Part shown: positions 1-6,451 of the stretch, in pieces
Numbering within the stretch: the stretch's first letter is position 1
Layout of the letters: each line of letters begins with the position of its first letter
The notes under the pieces: model-generated
Seen by the model: only the letters and a program-made list of their open reading frames with translations
The model's database searches: none
Told to the model about the DNA's origin: nothing
Source: Synergistaceae bacterium UBA5827
GTDB lineage: Bacteria > Synergistota > Synergistia > Synergistales > 79-D21
Assembly: GCA_002432945.1 (NCBI GenBank)
Contig: DJHE01000019.1
Location: 1-18,807 of the forward strand
Direction: 5' to 3'
Length of the DNA stretch: 18,807 nt
Program-made: the position numbers and the translations under genes

Positions 1-262
1 CCTTGATGAGTTCCTCGTAGACCAGGGTGTAGTCGCCAAGCTGGTTGGCCGGGTACACCTTGACCTCGATGCGCCCCTTCGTCTTGGCCGCGACTTCCTT
101 GGCGATCTCGTTCATCAGGATGGAGGCCGGGTGATCGGCCGGGGATTGGCCGGCGAATTTCAGGGTGACGGCAGGGGCTGCCACTGCGGGACCTGCCATC
201 AGGGCAAACAGCGAAACAAAAAGAACAGCGCACAGCAACAGGGACTTCTTTTGCGTTGTCAT
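1..262 (-). CDS. TRAP transporter solute-binding protein, DctP family (N-terminal part; cut by the window edge)
   Basis: Only the first 87 codons are in the window; the gene runs off the left edge. The ATG at 262-260 is preceded by an AGGGAG ribosome-binding site. The product starts MTTQKKSLLLCAVLF, a positively charged start followed by a hydrophobic core of about 20 residues and an AVA-AP signal-peptidase I-like site near residue 28, so it should be exported. The mature start has beta-strand VTLKFAGQS, then a helix with H-P and IAKEV, then GRIEVKVYPANQLGD and LVYEEL, the usual opening of DctP-type binding proteins of tripartite (TRAP) transporters. These bind carboxylates or related acids outside the membrane and hand them to a DctQM permease. 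The ligand cannot be told from this fragment. The gene diverges from the serine dehydratase gene, which suggests but does not prove shared control. Confidence 0.85.
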   Translation of the reverse strand, partial: MTTQKKSLLLCAVLFVSLFALMAGPAVAAPAVTLKFAGQSPADHPASILMNEIAKEVAAKTKGRIEVKVYPANQLGDYTLVYEELIK

Positions 263-433
263 GAAGCGGTTGCTCCCTTCTCTGGGGAAATTTTTTGTAA
301 CCTTTCAAACGATGCCGGTGTCTCGTTACTGGGAGTTATCGCGAGTCCCGATTCACCTCCCCCGCTTTTTCCTGCCTTCCGCAAAAGGAGCTCCCACAAG
401 GAAGCGATTGATCAGAAGGCCGGGTTAAAAGAT

Positions 434-449
434 ATCTAATACATCAGAT
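434..449. promoter_or_regulatory. Imperfect 16-bp inverted repeat, possible operator
   Basis: ATCTAAT-AC-ATCAGAT: 7-base arms with 6 of 7 positions complementary around a 2-base centre. It sits in an AT-rich patch of the divergent TRAP/sdaA region. Size and symmetry suit a dimeric winged-helix repressor such as a GntR/FadR-type protein, one of which is encoded at 2339-3028. The assignment is speculative because no second copy was found to support it. Confidence 0.3.
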
Positions 450-469
450 TTCTTGGAGCATCATGGCAG

Positions 470-485
470 TTATCCTAGGCGATAA
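470..485. repeat. Small inverted repeat TTATC-6-GATAA
   Basis: Perfect 5-base arms (470-474 and 481-485) around CTAGGC. It lies 20 bases from the 434-449 dyad, so it could be a second protein-binding site. Short enough to be chance. Confidence 0.2.
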
Positions 486-503
486 TGCCAACGCCTGTCA
501 ACC

Positions 504-517
504 GGCAAGCTATTGCC
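504..517. repeat. Small inverted repeat GGCAA-4-TTGCC
   Basis: Perfect 5-base arms (504-508 and 513-517) around GCTA, about 115 bases upstream of the sdaA start. Could be an operator half-site pair or a weak RNA hairpin; chance is possible. Confidence 0.2.
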
Positions 518-631
518 CTCCGCAACCTCTAGGCTCCATTCTGAAACAGTACATTTCTTTAATCTGGCCCGGAATGCCTATCTGCAGTTAAAATAGGAAG
601 CAAGAATGACATTCGGAAAAGGGGGATTCAA

Positions 632-2179
632 GTGAAACGAGTGAGCATCCTGAACCATGTAATAGGACCAATCATGCGAGGGCCATCCAGTTCTCACACC
701 GCTGGACCGTGGCGCATCGGGCGCATAGCCCGTGACCTTCTGGGTTCGAGGCCAGTGGAGGCCAGGTTTGTCATACACCCCACGAGTTCCCTTTCGGTCT
801 GCTACCACGACCAGGGCAGCGACCTAGCCCTGCTTTCCGGACTTCTCGGGATTTTCCTCACGGACGAGCGTTTCCCGAAAATGCTTGACCTTGCCCAGGA
901 CTTGGGCCTCCAGGCACGCTTCGAACTGGCCCCCTTCCCGGAAGCCGATCACCCCAACAGCATCAGGATCCTCCTGCAGGGAGAAAACGGCGGAACGGTT
1001 ACTCTCCACGCCCGCTCGGTCGGTGGCGGGTCCATCGAAATCGCCTCCGTCGACGGGCACCCGCTCATGATCAAAGGTGATCGTCACGTGCTTCTCGTCG
1101 AACTCGCATTGGAAAATCCTAGCGATCCTGTCCTCGATTTGCTCCGGAACTGGGATCATGATATGCAGCAAAGTGTCGGCGCTTCCAGCTGTTTTTTCCA
1201 TGCATCCTCTTGCCAGGAACCGTCTGACGAAATGCTTGAGTCCATACGAAACCTTCCCGGCGTGACCCGCGTCCGGACGGCAAGACCTGTAATGGCACCG
1301 CTCAGGGGGAAGGAACTCTTCATGGATTCCGCTGGACTTCTCGAGCTCGCTGACAAAAACGGGTGGTCCCTGGGCCAGGCAGCCCTAGCCTATGAAGAGG
1401 CCCTGCTCGGACTCCCCAGGGGTGAACTTTTGAAAGAGATGGAACTCCGCCTCGACGTAATGCTCAAGGCAGTGGATCGCGGCCTCGAGCATCCAGCGGG
1501 AATGAAACTGCTTCGCCCCATGGCCGCCTCTGTTCTTCGGGCAGAATCCGCCGGATCGCTTTTGGTCGGCGGACCTCACTTGCGGGCCGCTTCAAGGGCA
1601 ATGGCAGCCATGCATGTCAACGGATCCGGGGGCGTGGTCTGCGCGGCACCAACCGGGGGTTCCGCCGGGGTCATACCGGGAGTTCTCTCCACATTGATCA
1701 CGGATTTCGGCCTTTCCCGGGAGCAGGCTGTTGAAGCCTTATGGGCTGCGGGGGCTATCGGGCTCGCCCTGGATAGGCGTAGCACCTTTGCCGCCGAGGT
1801 GTGCGGCTGCCAGGTTGAAATCGGGGCCGCCGGGGCCATGGGAGCGGCTGCCGCCGTGGAGGCTGCCGGCGGAACGGCTCGCCAGGCTTGCGATGCGGCC
1901 GCAACGGTCTTTCAGAACACCATGGGTTCCGTCTGCGACCTGGTCCAGGGAATCGTTGAGGTTCCATGCCACAGCAGAAACGCTTCCCTGGCCTCAATGG
2001 CCTTCCTTTGCGCCGACATGGTTATGGGGGGCTACGAAAACCCTGTCCCGCTCGATGAGACCATCGATGCGGTAGATAGTGTCGGGCGTATGCTTCCGGA
2101 AGAATTGCGCTGCACCGCGAGGGGTGGGCTTGCACTCTGCCCGTCGGCCAGAGCGATGCCCCGCCTGGACCTGAATTGA
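632..2179 (+). CDS. sdaA: L-serine dehydratase (L-serine ammonia-lyase), iron-sulfur type, fused beta-alpha chain
   Basis: Converts L-serine to pyruvate and ammonia with a [4Fe-4S] cluster instead of pyridoxal phosphate; cytoplasmic and oxygen-sensitive in known members. The GTG start at 632 follows AAAGGGGGATTCAA; an upstream ATG at 606 is out of frame. The 515 residues match a beta domain of about 220 residues fused to an alpha domain of about 290, as in single-chain forms of the two-subunit Bacillus enzyme. The beta part has GPSSSHTAG at 17-25. Residues about 152-220 look like a degenerate ACT-type region. The alpha part has the glycine-rich APTGGSAGVIPG at 339-350. Cluster-ligand candidates are C391/C393 in VCGCQ, C435 in SVCD and C446 in EVPC, matching the three-cysteine family pattern. 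It diverges from a TRAP binding-protein gene and fits an organism that ferments amino acids. A strong terminator follows. Confidence 0.93.
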   Translation: MKRVSILNHVIGPIMRGPSSSHTAGPWRIGRIARDLLGSRPVEARFVIHPTSSLSVCYHDQGSDLALLSGLLGIFLTDERFPKMLDLAQDLGLQARFELAPFPEADHPNSIRILLQGENGGTVTLHARSVGGGSIEIASVDGHPLMIKGDRHVLLVELALENPSDPVLDLLRNWDHDMQQSVGASSCFFHASSCQEPSDEMLESIRNLPGVTRVRTARPVMAPLRGKELFMDSAGLLELADKNGWSLGQAALAYEEALLGLPRGELLKEMELRLDVMLKAVDRGLEHPAGMKLLRPMAASVLRAESAGSLLVGGPHLRAASRAMAAMHVNGSGGVVCAAPTGGSAGVIPGVLSTLITDFGLSREQAVEALWAAGAIGLALDRRSTFAAEVCGCQVEIGAAGAMGAAAAVEAAGGTARQACDAAATVFQNTMGSVCDLVQGIVEVPCHSRNASLASMAFLCADMVMGGYENPVPLDETIDAVDSVGRMLPEELRCTARGGLALCPSARAMPRLDLN

Positions 2180-2205
2180 CCCTATTCGGTACCCTGCTGG
2201 AAAGG

Positions 2206-2244
2206 AAGGGGCATCGGGCCCAAAGCCCGATGCCCCTTTAATTT
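2206..2244 (+). terminator. Rho-independent terminator of sdaA
   Basis: A perfect 12-bp stem (2208-2219 with 2225-2236), extendable by two A-T pairs, closes the 5-base loop CCAAA and is followed by TTTAATTT. It begins 28 bases after the sdaA stop. Read on the minus strand the hairpin is followed by TTCCTTTCC, so it may also stop transcripts arriving from gntR. Confidence 0.9.
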
Positions 2245-2338
2245 ACGTGATAAACACCCCCAAACCGATATCGAAAGGGGCACGCATCCTTGTTATGCTT
2301 GCAATCTTCTTCAGTTTTGAAGCAGCCTTCCACGATCC

Positions 2339-3028
2339 CTATCGAGTTACAGGTTGTGAAGCCAAACCGAAGTAATAGCGACGGATAAACCTTTCCTGGA
2401 CTGAAAAGGACCAATGGACGTCGCGTATATAGTCAGCGGCCCCGTTAAAGTCGCCCCTCCTGAGAAAACCGACGATCTGGTCATGTTCCCCTGTCGAGGC
2501 AACTTCCCACTCCTTTAGAAACCCCTTACTCCTTGGAAAATCGTAGAGCCGCTCCTTGAGAATCCTGACCGTTCTCAGTAAGTCGGAGTTCTCGGACAAC
2601 TCCAAATAGACATTATGGAAATCAAGGTTCCGAGAGTAAAAAAGGTCAAAGTTGTTGTTTTCTAGAGCGGCTTTCATCTCTTCGTTGTAGTTCTCCATCC
2701 CGTCAACGTCCTTTTTATGAAACTTGACGGCAACTTCAACGAGAACGGCACCCTCAAGGCCGCCGAGAATCTGGTAGATATTCCTGATTTTTTCCAGGCT
2801 CAGGACGTTGACCTTGACCCCCCGCCTCGGGTAAATGGTGACAAACCCCTCTGCCTCAAGCTGGAACAAAGCATCCCGCAAAGGGGTCTTGCTGATTCCC
2901 ATTTCAGCGCTGATCGCATTTAGGTTGAGAAAGGCCCCGTGTTCAAGCTTTCCCTCGTTGAGTTGAATCTTTAGATATTCGTAGACTTGTTCCCTCAGGG
3001 ATTTTAGGTTGAAAAAACCGTCTTCCAC
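2339..3028 (-). CDS. GntR-family transcriptional regulator, FadR-type (FCD domain)
   Basis: A 229-residue DNA-binding protein. Residues 8-75 form a GntR winged helix: an LREQVYEYLK helix, then AISAEMGISKTPLRDALFQL as helix-turn-helix, then the FVTIYPRRGVKV wing. Residues 80-215 form an all-helical FCD ligand domain; H138 (in DFH), H182 (in GEH) and H205 (in DVH) with N134 are at the positions of the usual metal or ligand site. Such proteins usually sense small organic acids and repress transport or catabolic genes. The GTG start follows GGGGGAGAT. It begins 18 bases after the mutS2 stop, so it is probably the last gene of that operon, although its target is unlikely to be mutS2. The divergent TRAP/sdaA region is the nearest metabolic candidate. 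It looks richer in Asn, Lys and A+T than its neighbours, which may mean later acquisition. Its ligand cannot be read from the sequence. Confidence 0.9.
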   Translation of the reverse strand: MEDGFFNLKSLREQVYEYLKIQLNEGKLEHGAFLNLNAISAEMGISKTPLRDALFQLEAEGFVTIYPRRGVKVNVLSLEKIRNIYQILGGLEGAVLVEVAVKFHKKDVDGMENYNEEMKAALENNNFDLFYSRNLDFHNVYLELSENSDLLRTVRILKERLYDFPRSKGFLKEWEVASTGEHDQIVGFLRRGDFNGAADYIRDVHWSFSVQERFIRRYYFGLASQPVTR

Positions 3029-3046
3029 GGGCCGATCTCCCCCTTT

Positions 3047-5404
3047 TCACCTTGAAAACGTGACAATCGTAACACCATAACCACCTTCCCCGTGATCTCC
3101 CAATCGGTATTCACGAACGTAAGGAAGCGATTTCAGCAATTCCTGGACAACCTTGCGAAGCGTTCCTGTTCCCCTTCCGTGGATAACAGTCACCTGATCG
3201 TAACCTGCCCGATAGGCTTGATCAAGGTACCTTTCCACGTCTGGCAAAGCCTCGTCAACCGTCAATCCCCTCACCATGATCGAACTCGGGATCCCGGTGG
3301 GGCGAGTAGTCCTGACAGAAATCGGTGATTGAACCTTTGCAGCGGATTCTCCTGACTTTTTCAATCTGCCCAGGGGAACCTCCATGCGGAAGGACCCTGC
3401 AACGAGGGTAACCCGCTCTTCGGAAACGCTCTCGACGATACCCTTCACCGATGAACCAACGAGCTGCACCGCGTCCCCGGGCTTAAGGCTTACTCCTTCT
3501 GCCTTGACGGATTGCCTTTCGGTCCTTCTCTCCTCCCGTCTCTCCGCTGCCTGGCGAATCCGTTCCAGCTTGACCCGATCCGTTCCCATCTTCCTATGTG
3601 CTGCCGAAACGGTCTTCGACTTTTCTAGGTCCTTGAGAAGATCACGCGCGGCCTCCTGGGCCTCTTTAACGATCTTCTCTGCCTTGCGATCGGCTTCTTT
3701 CAGAAGGTTCTCGCGTTGTGCGTCAAGATTGGCCTTGCTGTTTTCCAGTGACATCCGGGCCTCTGCAAGTACGCCCCTTTCCTCGGTCAGTTCGCGGGCA
3801 GCCTTTTCTAGGGATGACCTTTTTTCCTGAAGCTGGCCGATCAGTTCCTCTACGGAAATATCCTCCCCACGGAGGCTGGCTTTTGCACGGCCAATGACGG
3901 ACCGCGGCATCCCAAGCCTTTCCGCAATGAGGAGTGCATTGCTCCTGCCTGGCACACCCATAAGAAGCGAAAAGGTCGGCCTGAGCGAGACCGGGTCGAA
4001 TTCCATGCTGGCGGTCTCCACACCGGGAGAAACGAGAGCGTAGCTCTTAATGGGATTATGGTGAGTCGTGGCTAGTACAAGCGAAGCCTTTTCCTTGAAC
4101 GCTTCGAGCAGGGCAATCCCCAGGGCCGCACCTTCCTGCGGATCCGTGCCGGACCCCAGTTCGTCGAGGAGTATGAGGGAACCGGCGTTCGCCGATTTCA
4201 GGATCGATACGATGTTGTTCACATGGGCACTGAAAGTGGAGAGGTTTTGTTCGATGCTCTGCTCATCGCCTACGTCTACGAAAACGGAATCGATATCACC
4301 CACGATGGACCCCTCACCTGCGGGAACGGGAAACCCCAACCAGGCCAATAGGACGGCGACCCCAACCGTCTTTAGGGCAACGGTCTTGCCTCCCGTGTTA
4401 GGACCCGTGATGACCAGGATCCGAAAATCCGCCCCACAGGCTATCTCGATGGGAACCGCTTTTTCCCCCAGGAGAGGGTGCACTAGACGGTAAAGCCGGA
4501 AATTCGGGGCAGCCGAAAGCTCGGGCATGTGCCATTTCATCTTTTCCACCATTTCCGCTTCTGCGCACAGAAGGTCCAGGCTCCCAAGCGAAAATTCAGC
4601 TTCCCGGATCGCCCCTTCTTTCGCAATGACCTGGAGAGTCAATTTCCTCAAGACCCGGAGCTCTTCCTGCCGTTCCTCCTCCAGTGCGACCGCCAGCTTA
4701 TTGTTCAGGGCCGCCAGCTTGTAGGGTTCGACGTAAAACGAATTTCCTGAACTGCTTCTATCCGTGACAATCCCTGGATAGGCGGAAACATGCTCGGATC
4801 GGACGAGGACGACGAAACGACCGCTCCTGAGGCTCAAGACACGGTCCTGGAGCATCCCTGAGCTTGTGGGGTCATTCAGGAGGGCTTGGCCTGTTTTCCT
4901 CGTAGCCGCCCTAAGGTTTTCCAGCCTGGCCCGCAGGTCCCTCAGGGCGGGTGACGCGTGGTCGTAAAGCCGGCCATCCTCGTCCAGCACACCCAGGGCC
5001 TCGAGTTCCTCGCTAAAATCCCTGATGCGCCTTCCGATCTGGACCAGTTCAGGGAAACGCTCCCGAACGCGAACCGCTTCCCCCTTGACTGTCATTCCAA
5101 GGGCTAGCAGCGTGCGAACCCATGTCAATTCCTCACCGGTAAGGAGCGCGCTGGACTTGGCCTCCTCGATAATACCGGCTACCGGAACCACGCTATTGTC
5201 CCACGGGAATTCCCCTTCAAGTTCCCGATACCTGAGGATATCCCGCAGGAGCGCCTGGCGGGAGGAAAGCTGCACGAGGTCTTTTGCCGGCAAGAGTTCA
5301 GAGAGGACCGCCACCCCTAGTTCGCTCTTGCAGCGCCTCCCGACGATTCCAAGGACTTTCGGGATTTGGAGGCTTTCGGCAGTAGCGGGATGAATGGGCT
5401 TCAT
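3047..5404 (-). CDS. mutS2: MutS2-family ATPase / Smr endonuclease
   Basis: 785 residues, the usual MutS2 size, lacking the mismatch-recognition domain of MutS. The clamp/lever region is at about 1-300. The ATPase has Walker A GPNTGGKT at 334-341, a following DVGDEQSIEQNLSTFSAH segment, and Walker B LILLDE at 410-415 followed by LGSGTDP. A long charged coiled coil spans about 510-630, then a KOW-like beta segment, then a C-terminal Smr domain with VRGLTVDEAL and HGRGTGTLR. Known members suppress recombination or act on collided ribosomes by splitting or mRNA cleavage; which applies here is open. The ATG start overlaps the cvpA stop by four bases (ATGA at 5404-5401), indicating translational coupling. 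Bacillus also has mutS2 downstream of pheST-zapA-cvpA, so the order is conserved, here without polX and rnhC. Confidence 0.95.
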   Translation of the reverse strand: MKPIHPATAESLQIPKVLGIVGRRCKSELGVAVLSELLPAKDLVQLSSRQALLRDILRYRELEGEFPWDNSVVPVAGIIEEAKSSALLTGEELTWVRTLLALGMTVKGEAVRVRERFPELVQIGRRIRDFSEELEALGVLDEDGRLYDHASPALRDLRARLENLRAATRKTGQALLNDPTSSGMLQDRVLSLRSGRFVVLVRSEHVSAYPGIVTDRSSSGNSFYVEPYKLAALNNKLAVALEEERQEELRVLRKLTLQVIAKEGAIREAEFSLGSLDLLCAEAEMVEKMKWHMPELSAAPNFRLYRLVHPLLGEKAVPIEIACGADFRILVITGPNTGGKTVALKTVGVAVLLAWLGFPVPAGEGSIVGDIDSVFVDVGDEQSIEQNLSTFSAHVNNIVSILKSANAGSLILLDELGSGTDPQEGAALGIALLEAFKEKASLVLATTHHNPIKSYALVSPGVETASMEFDPVSLRPTFSLLMGVPGRSNALLIAERLGMPRSVIGRAKASLRGEDISVEELIGQLQEKRSSLEKAARELTEERGVLAEARMSLENSKANLDAQRENLLKEADRKAEKIVKEAQEAARDLLKDLEKSKTVSAAHRKMGTDRVKLERIRQAAERREERRTERQSVKAEGVSLKPGDAVQLVGSSVKGIVESVSEERVTLVAGSFRMEVPLGRLKKSGESAAKVQSPISVRTTRPTGIPSSIMVRGLTVDEALPDVERYLDQAYRAGYDQVTVIHGRGTGTLRKVVQELLKSLPYVREYRLGDHGEGGYGVTIVTFSR

Positions 5405-5943
5405 GGCTGTGCCCCACCTGTGTATGAAGGGAACTTCCCAAGGTCAAGAAGTTTCCACTCCACCAGTTTTTTTGAAGTCGCGGGCCAGGCCAGGCTGGCA
5501 GTGTTCATCACACGGCTCTCCAGGACCCAGGAAGGAACGGCCTCGCCAGAAACCAGGTGAATCACGCCATAGAGGAAGATCACGAGGACAAGAGCCTTGA
5601 GGCCGCCCACGGCAGCTCCCATGAGGCGGTCAAGTCCTCCCAGGTTTACGGCTTTGAGTCCTTTCCTTGCTACTCGGCCGATAATGGAGGCCAGCAGGTT
5701 GCAAAGAACTAAAAGAACGAAACCGGACACAACCGAAAGGACTTCTGCTGAGAGATCAGGGGCCCAGCTCTGCCCCAGGATCAGCCTGGACAGGGCCGGC
5801 CCTTCCTTGAAGGCAACGAATAGGCCGGCCGCAATCCCTGCAAGTGAAAAAAGTTCGCCGGAAAGTCCAACCCAAAACCCCCTGGCAATCCAGTATATTG
5901 TCAGGCCTCCGAGGACCAAATCCGTAGCCGAGTAATACACCAT
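5401..5943 (-). CDS. CvpA-family integral membrane protein
   Basis: 180 residues from the ATG at 5943-5941. A GTG one codon earlier (5946) is possible, but AGGAG lies seven bases before the ATG and only four before the GTG. About four hydrophobic segments are visible: near 8-28 (LVLGGLTIYWIA), 31-48 (FSLAGIAAGLFVAF), 68-90 (VVSGFVLLVLCNLLAS) and 108-130 (AVGGLKALVLVIFLYGV). The spacing and the small-residue-rich third and fourth segments resemble CvpA/colicin V production proteins. Their molecular role is unsettled; links to envelope stress and division are reported for the family. The start overlaps the zapA-like stop (TGATG) and the stop overlaps mutS2, so the three are translated as one unit. 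Confidence 0.8.
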   Translation of the reverse strand: MVYYSATDLVLGGLTIYWIARGFWVGLSGELFSLAGIAAGLFVAFKEGPALSRLILGQSWAPDLSAEVLSVVSGFVLLVLCNLLASIIGRVARKGLKAVNLGGLDRLMGAAVGGLKALVLVIFLYGVIHLVSGEAVPSWVLESRVMNTASLAWPATSKKLVEWKLLDLGKFPSYTGGAQP

Positions 5944-6185
5944 CACGATTCTCCTTCTCGTCCGCTTAGCCGCTCAAGTCCAATCCTGGTTTTCTCGAGG
6001 GCATGCACCAACTTCAACACCATCAGGACAAGTCCTTCTTCCTGGCTTGTCCCGGGGCCTTCCTCAAAAGCAAGCGCATCGAGAAGCGTCTCCAGCTTCC
6101 GGACTTGGGACTCCTCAAGAGTCGTCCTTACCGGGTAGGTCCGCTTCCCGATGCGCAAGTTCACCAATCTGGGATTGTCACTCAT
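5943..6185 (-). CDS. zapA: ZapA-like cell-division protein
   Basis: An 80-residue protein. Its N-terminal third, LVNLRIGKRTYPVRT, resembles the beta-hairpin of ZapA, and the remainder is helical (EESQVRKLETLLDAL, VLKLVHALEKTRIGLERL). ZapA stabilises FtsZ filaments at the division site. The assignment rests on this weak sequence pattern plus strong synteny: zapA lies between pheT and a cvpA gene in Bacillus too. It starts at the ATG 6185, 23 bases after the coiled-coil gene, with only a weak upstream GGTAGG. The central linker (EEGPGTSQEEG) is short for the family. An unrelated small coiled-coil protein cannot be excluded. Confidence 0.65.
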   Translation of the reverse strand: MSDNPRLVNLRIGKRTYPVRTTLEESQVRKLETLLDALAFEEGPGTSQEEGLVLMVLKLVHALEKTRIGLERLSGREGES

Positions 6186-6208
6186 CGAACGGGACCTACC
6201 CTTGAAAC

Positions 6209-6421
6209 CTAGCCGGCACGGTCCTGCCCTTCCTCCCCGAGGAACATTCTCAACCGGGAAAGAAGGGCATCCAGCTTCCGCTCCATGCGGGCCATTTCTT
6301 CCTTATGAGCTTCCCGCTCGCTTTCGAGCTCTCCTCGAAGGGATTTGTTCTGATTGGCAAGTTGGCACATCCGGCTCTCCACAGACTGGACAAGGTTGTC
6401 AATCTGCTCCAGGATTTCCAC
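6209..6421 (-). CDS. Small coiled-coil protein of unknown function (ZapB-like by context)
   Basis: 70 residues, almost wholly one predicted coiled coil with a heptad-like run of Leu, Met and charged residues between IDNLVQSVESRM and MERKLDALLSRLRMFL; no membrane segment or signal peptide. A GTG start at 6421-6419 follows GGGAGGGGGC at good spacing, 30 bases after the pheT stop, so it is a genuine member of the pheST operon. Its size and its place directly before a ZapA-like gene recall ZapB, the coiled-coil partner of the ZapA-FtsZ layer in Enterobacteria, but coiled coils carry little family signal. I do not assign a function. Confidence 0.7.
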   Translation of the reverse strand: MEILEQIDNLVQSVESRMCQLANQNKSLRGELESEREAHKEEMARMERKLDALLSRLRMFLGEEGQDRAG

Positions 6422-6451
6422 GCTGCCCCCTCCCTTCTTCAGAAGAGCTTC

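Larger units (their letters stand above)
263..631. promoter_or_regulatory. Divergent intergenic region between the TRAP binding-protein gene and sdaA
   Basis: This 369-base gap holds no convincing gene; short open frames crossing it overlap the TRAP signal peptide or have no ribosome-binding site. It must contain the promoters of both divergent genes. It has AT-rich patches at 284-300, 424-450 and 586-596. The TAAAAT at 589-594 could be a -10 for sdaA, but I find no good -35 at the right distance. Three dyads are listed separately. I see no known riboswitch. Confidence 0.6.

Noticed and set aside
131..439. 102- and 87-codon plus-strand frames at the left edge
   Set aside because: Antisense to the TRAP signal peptide and promoter region; no ribosome-binding site or family pattern.
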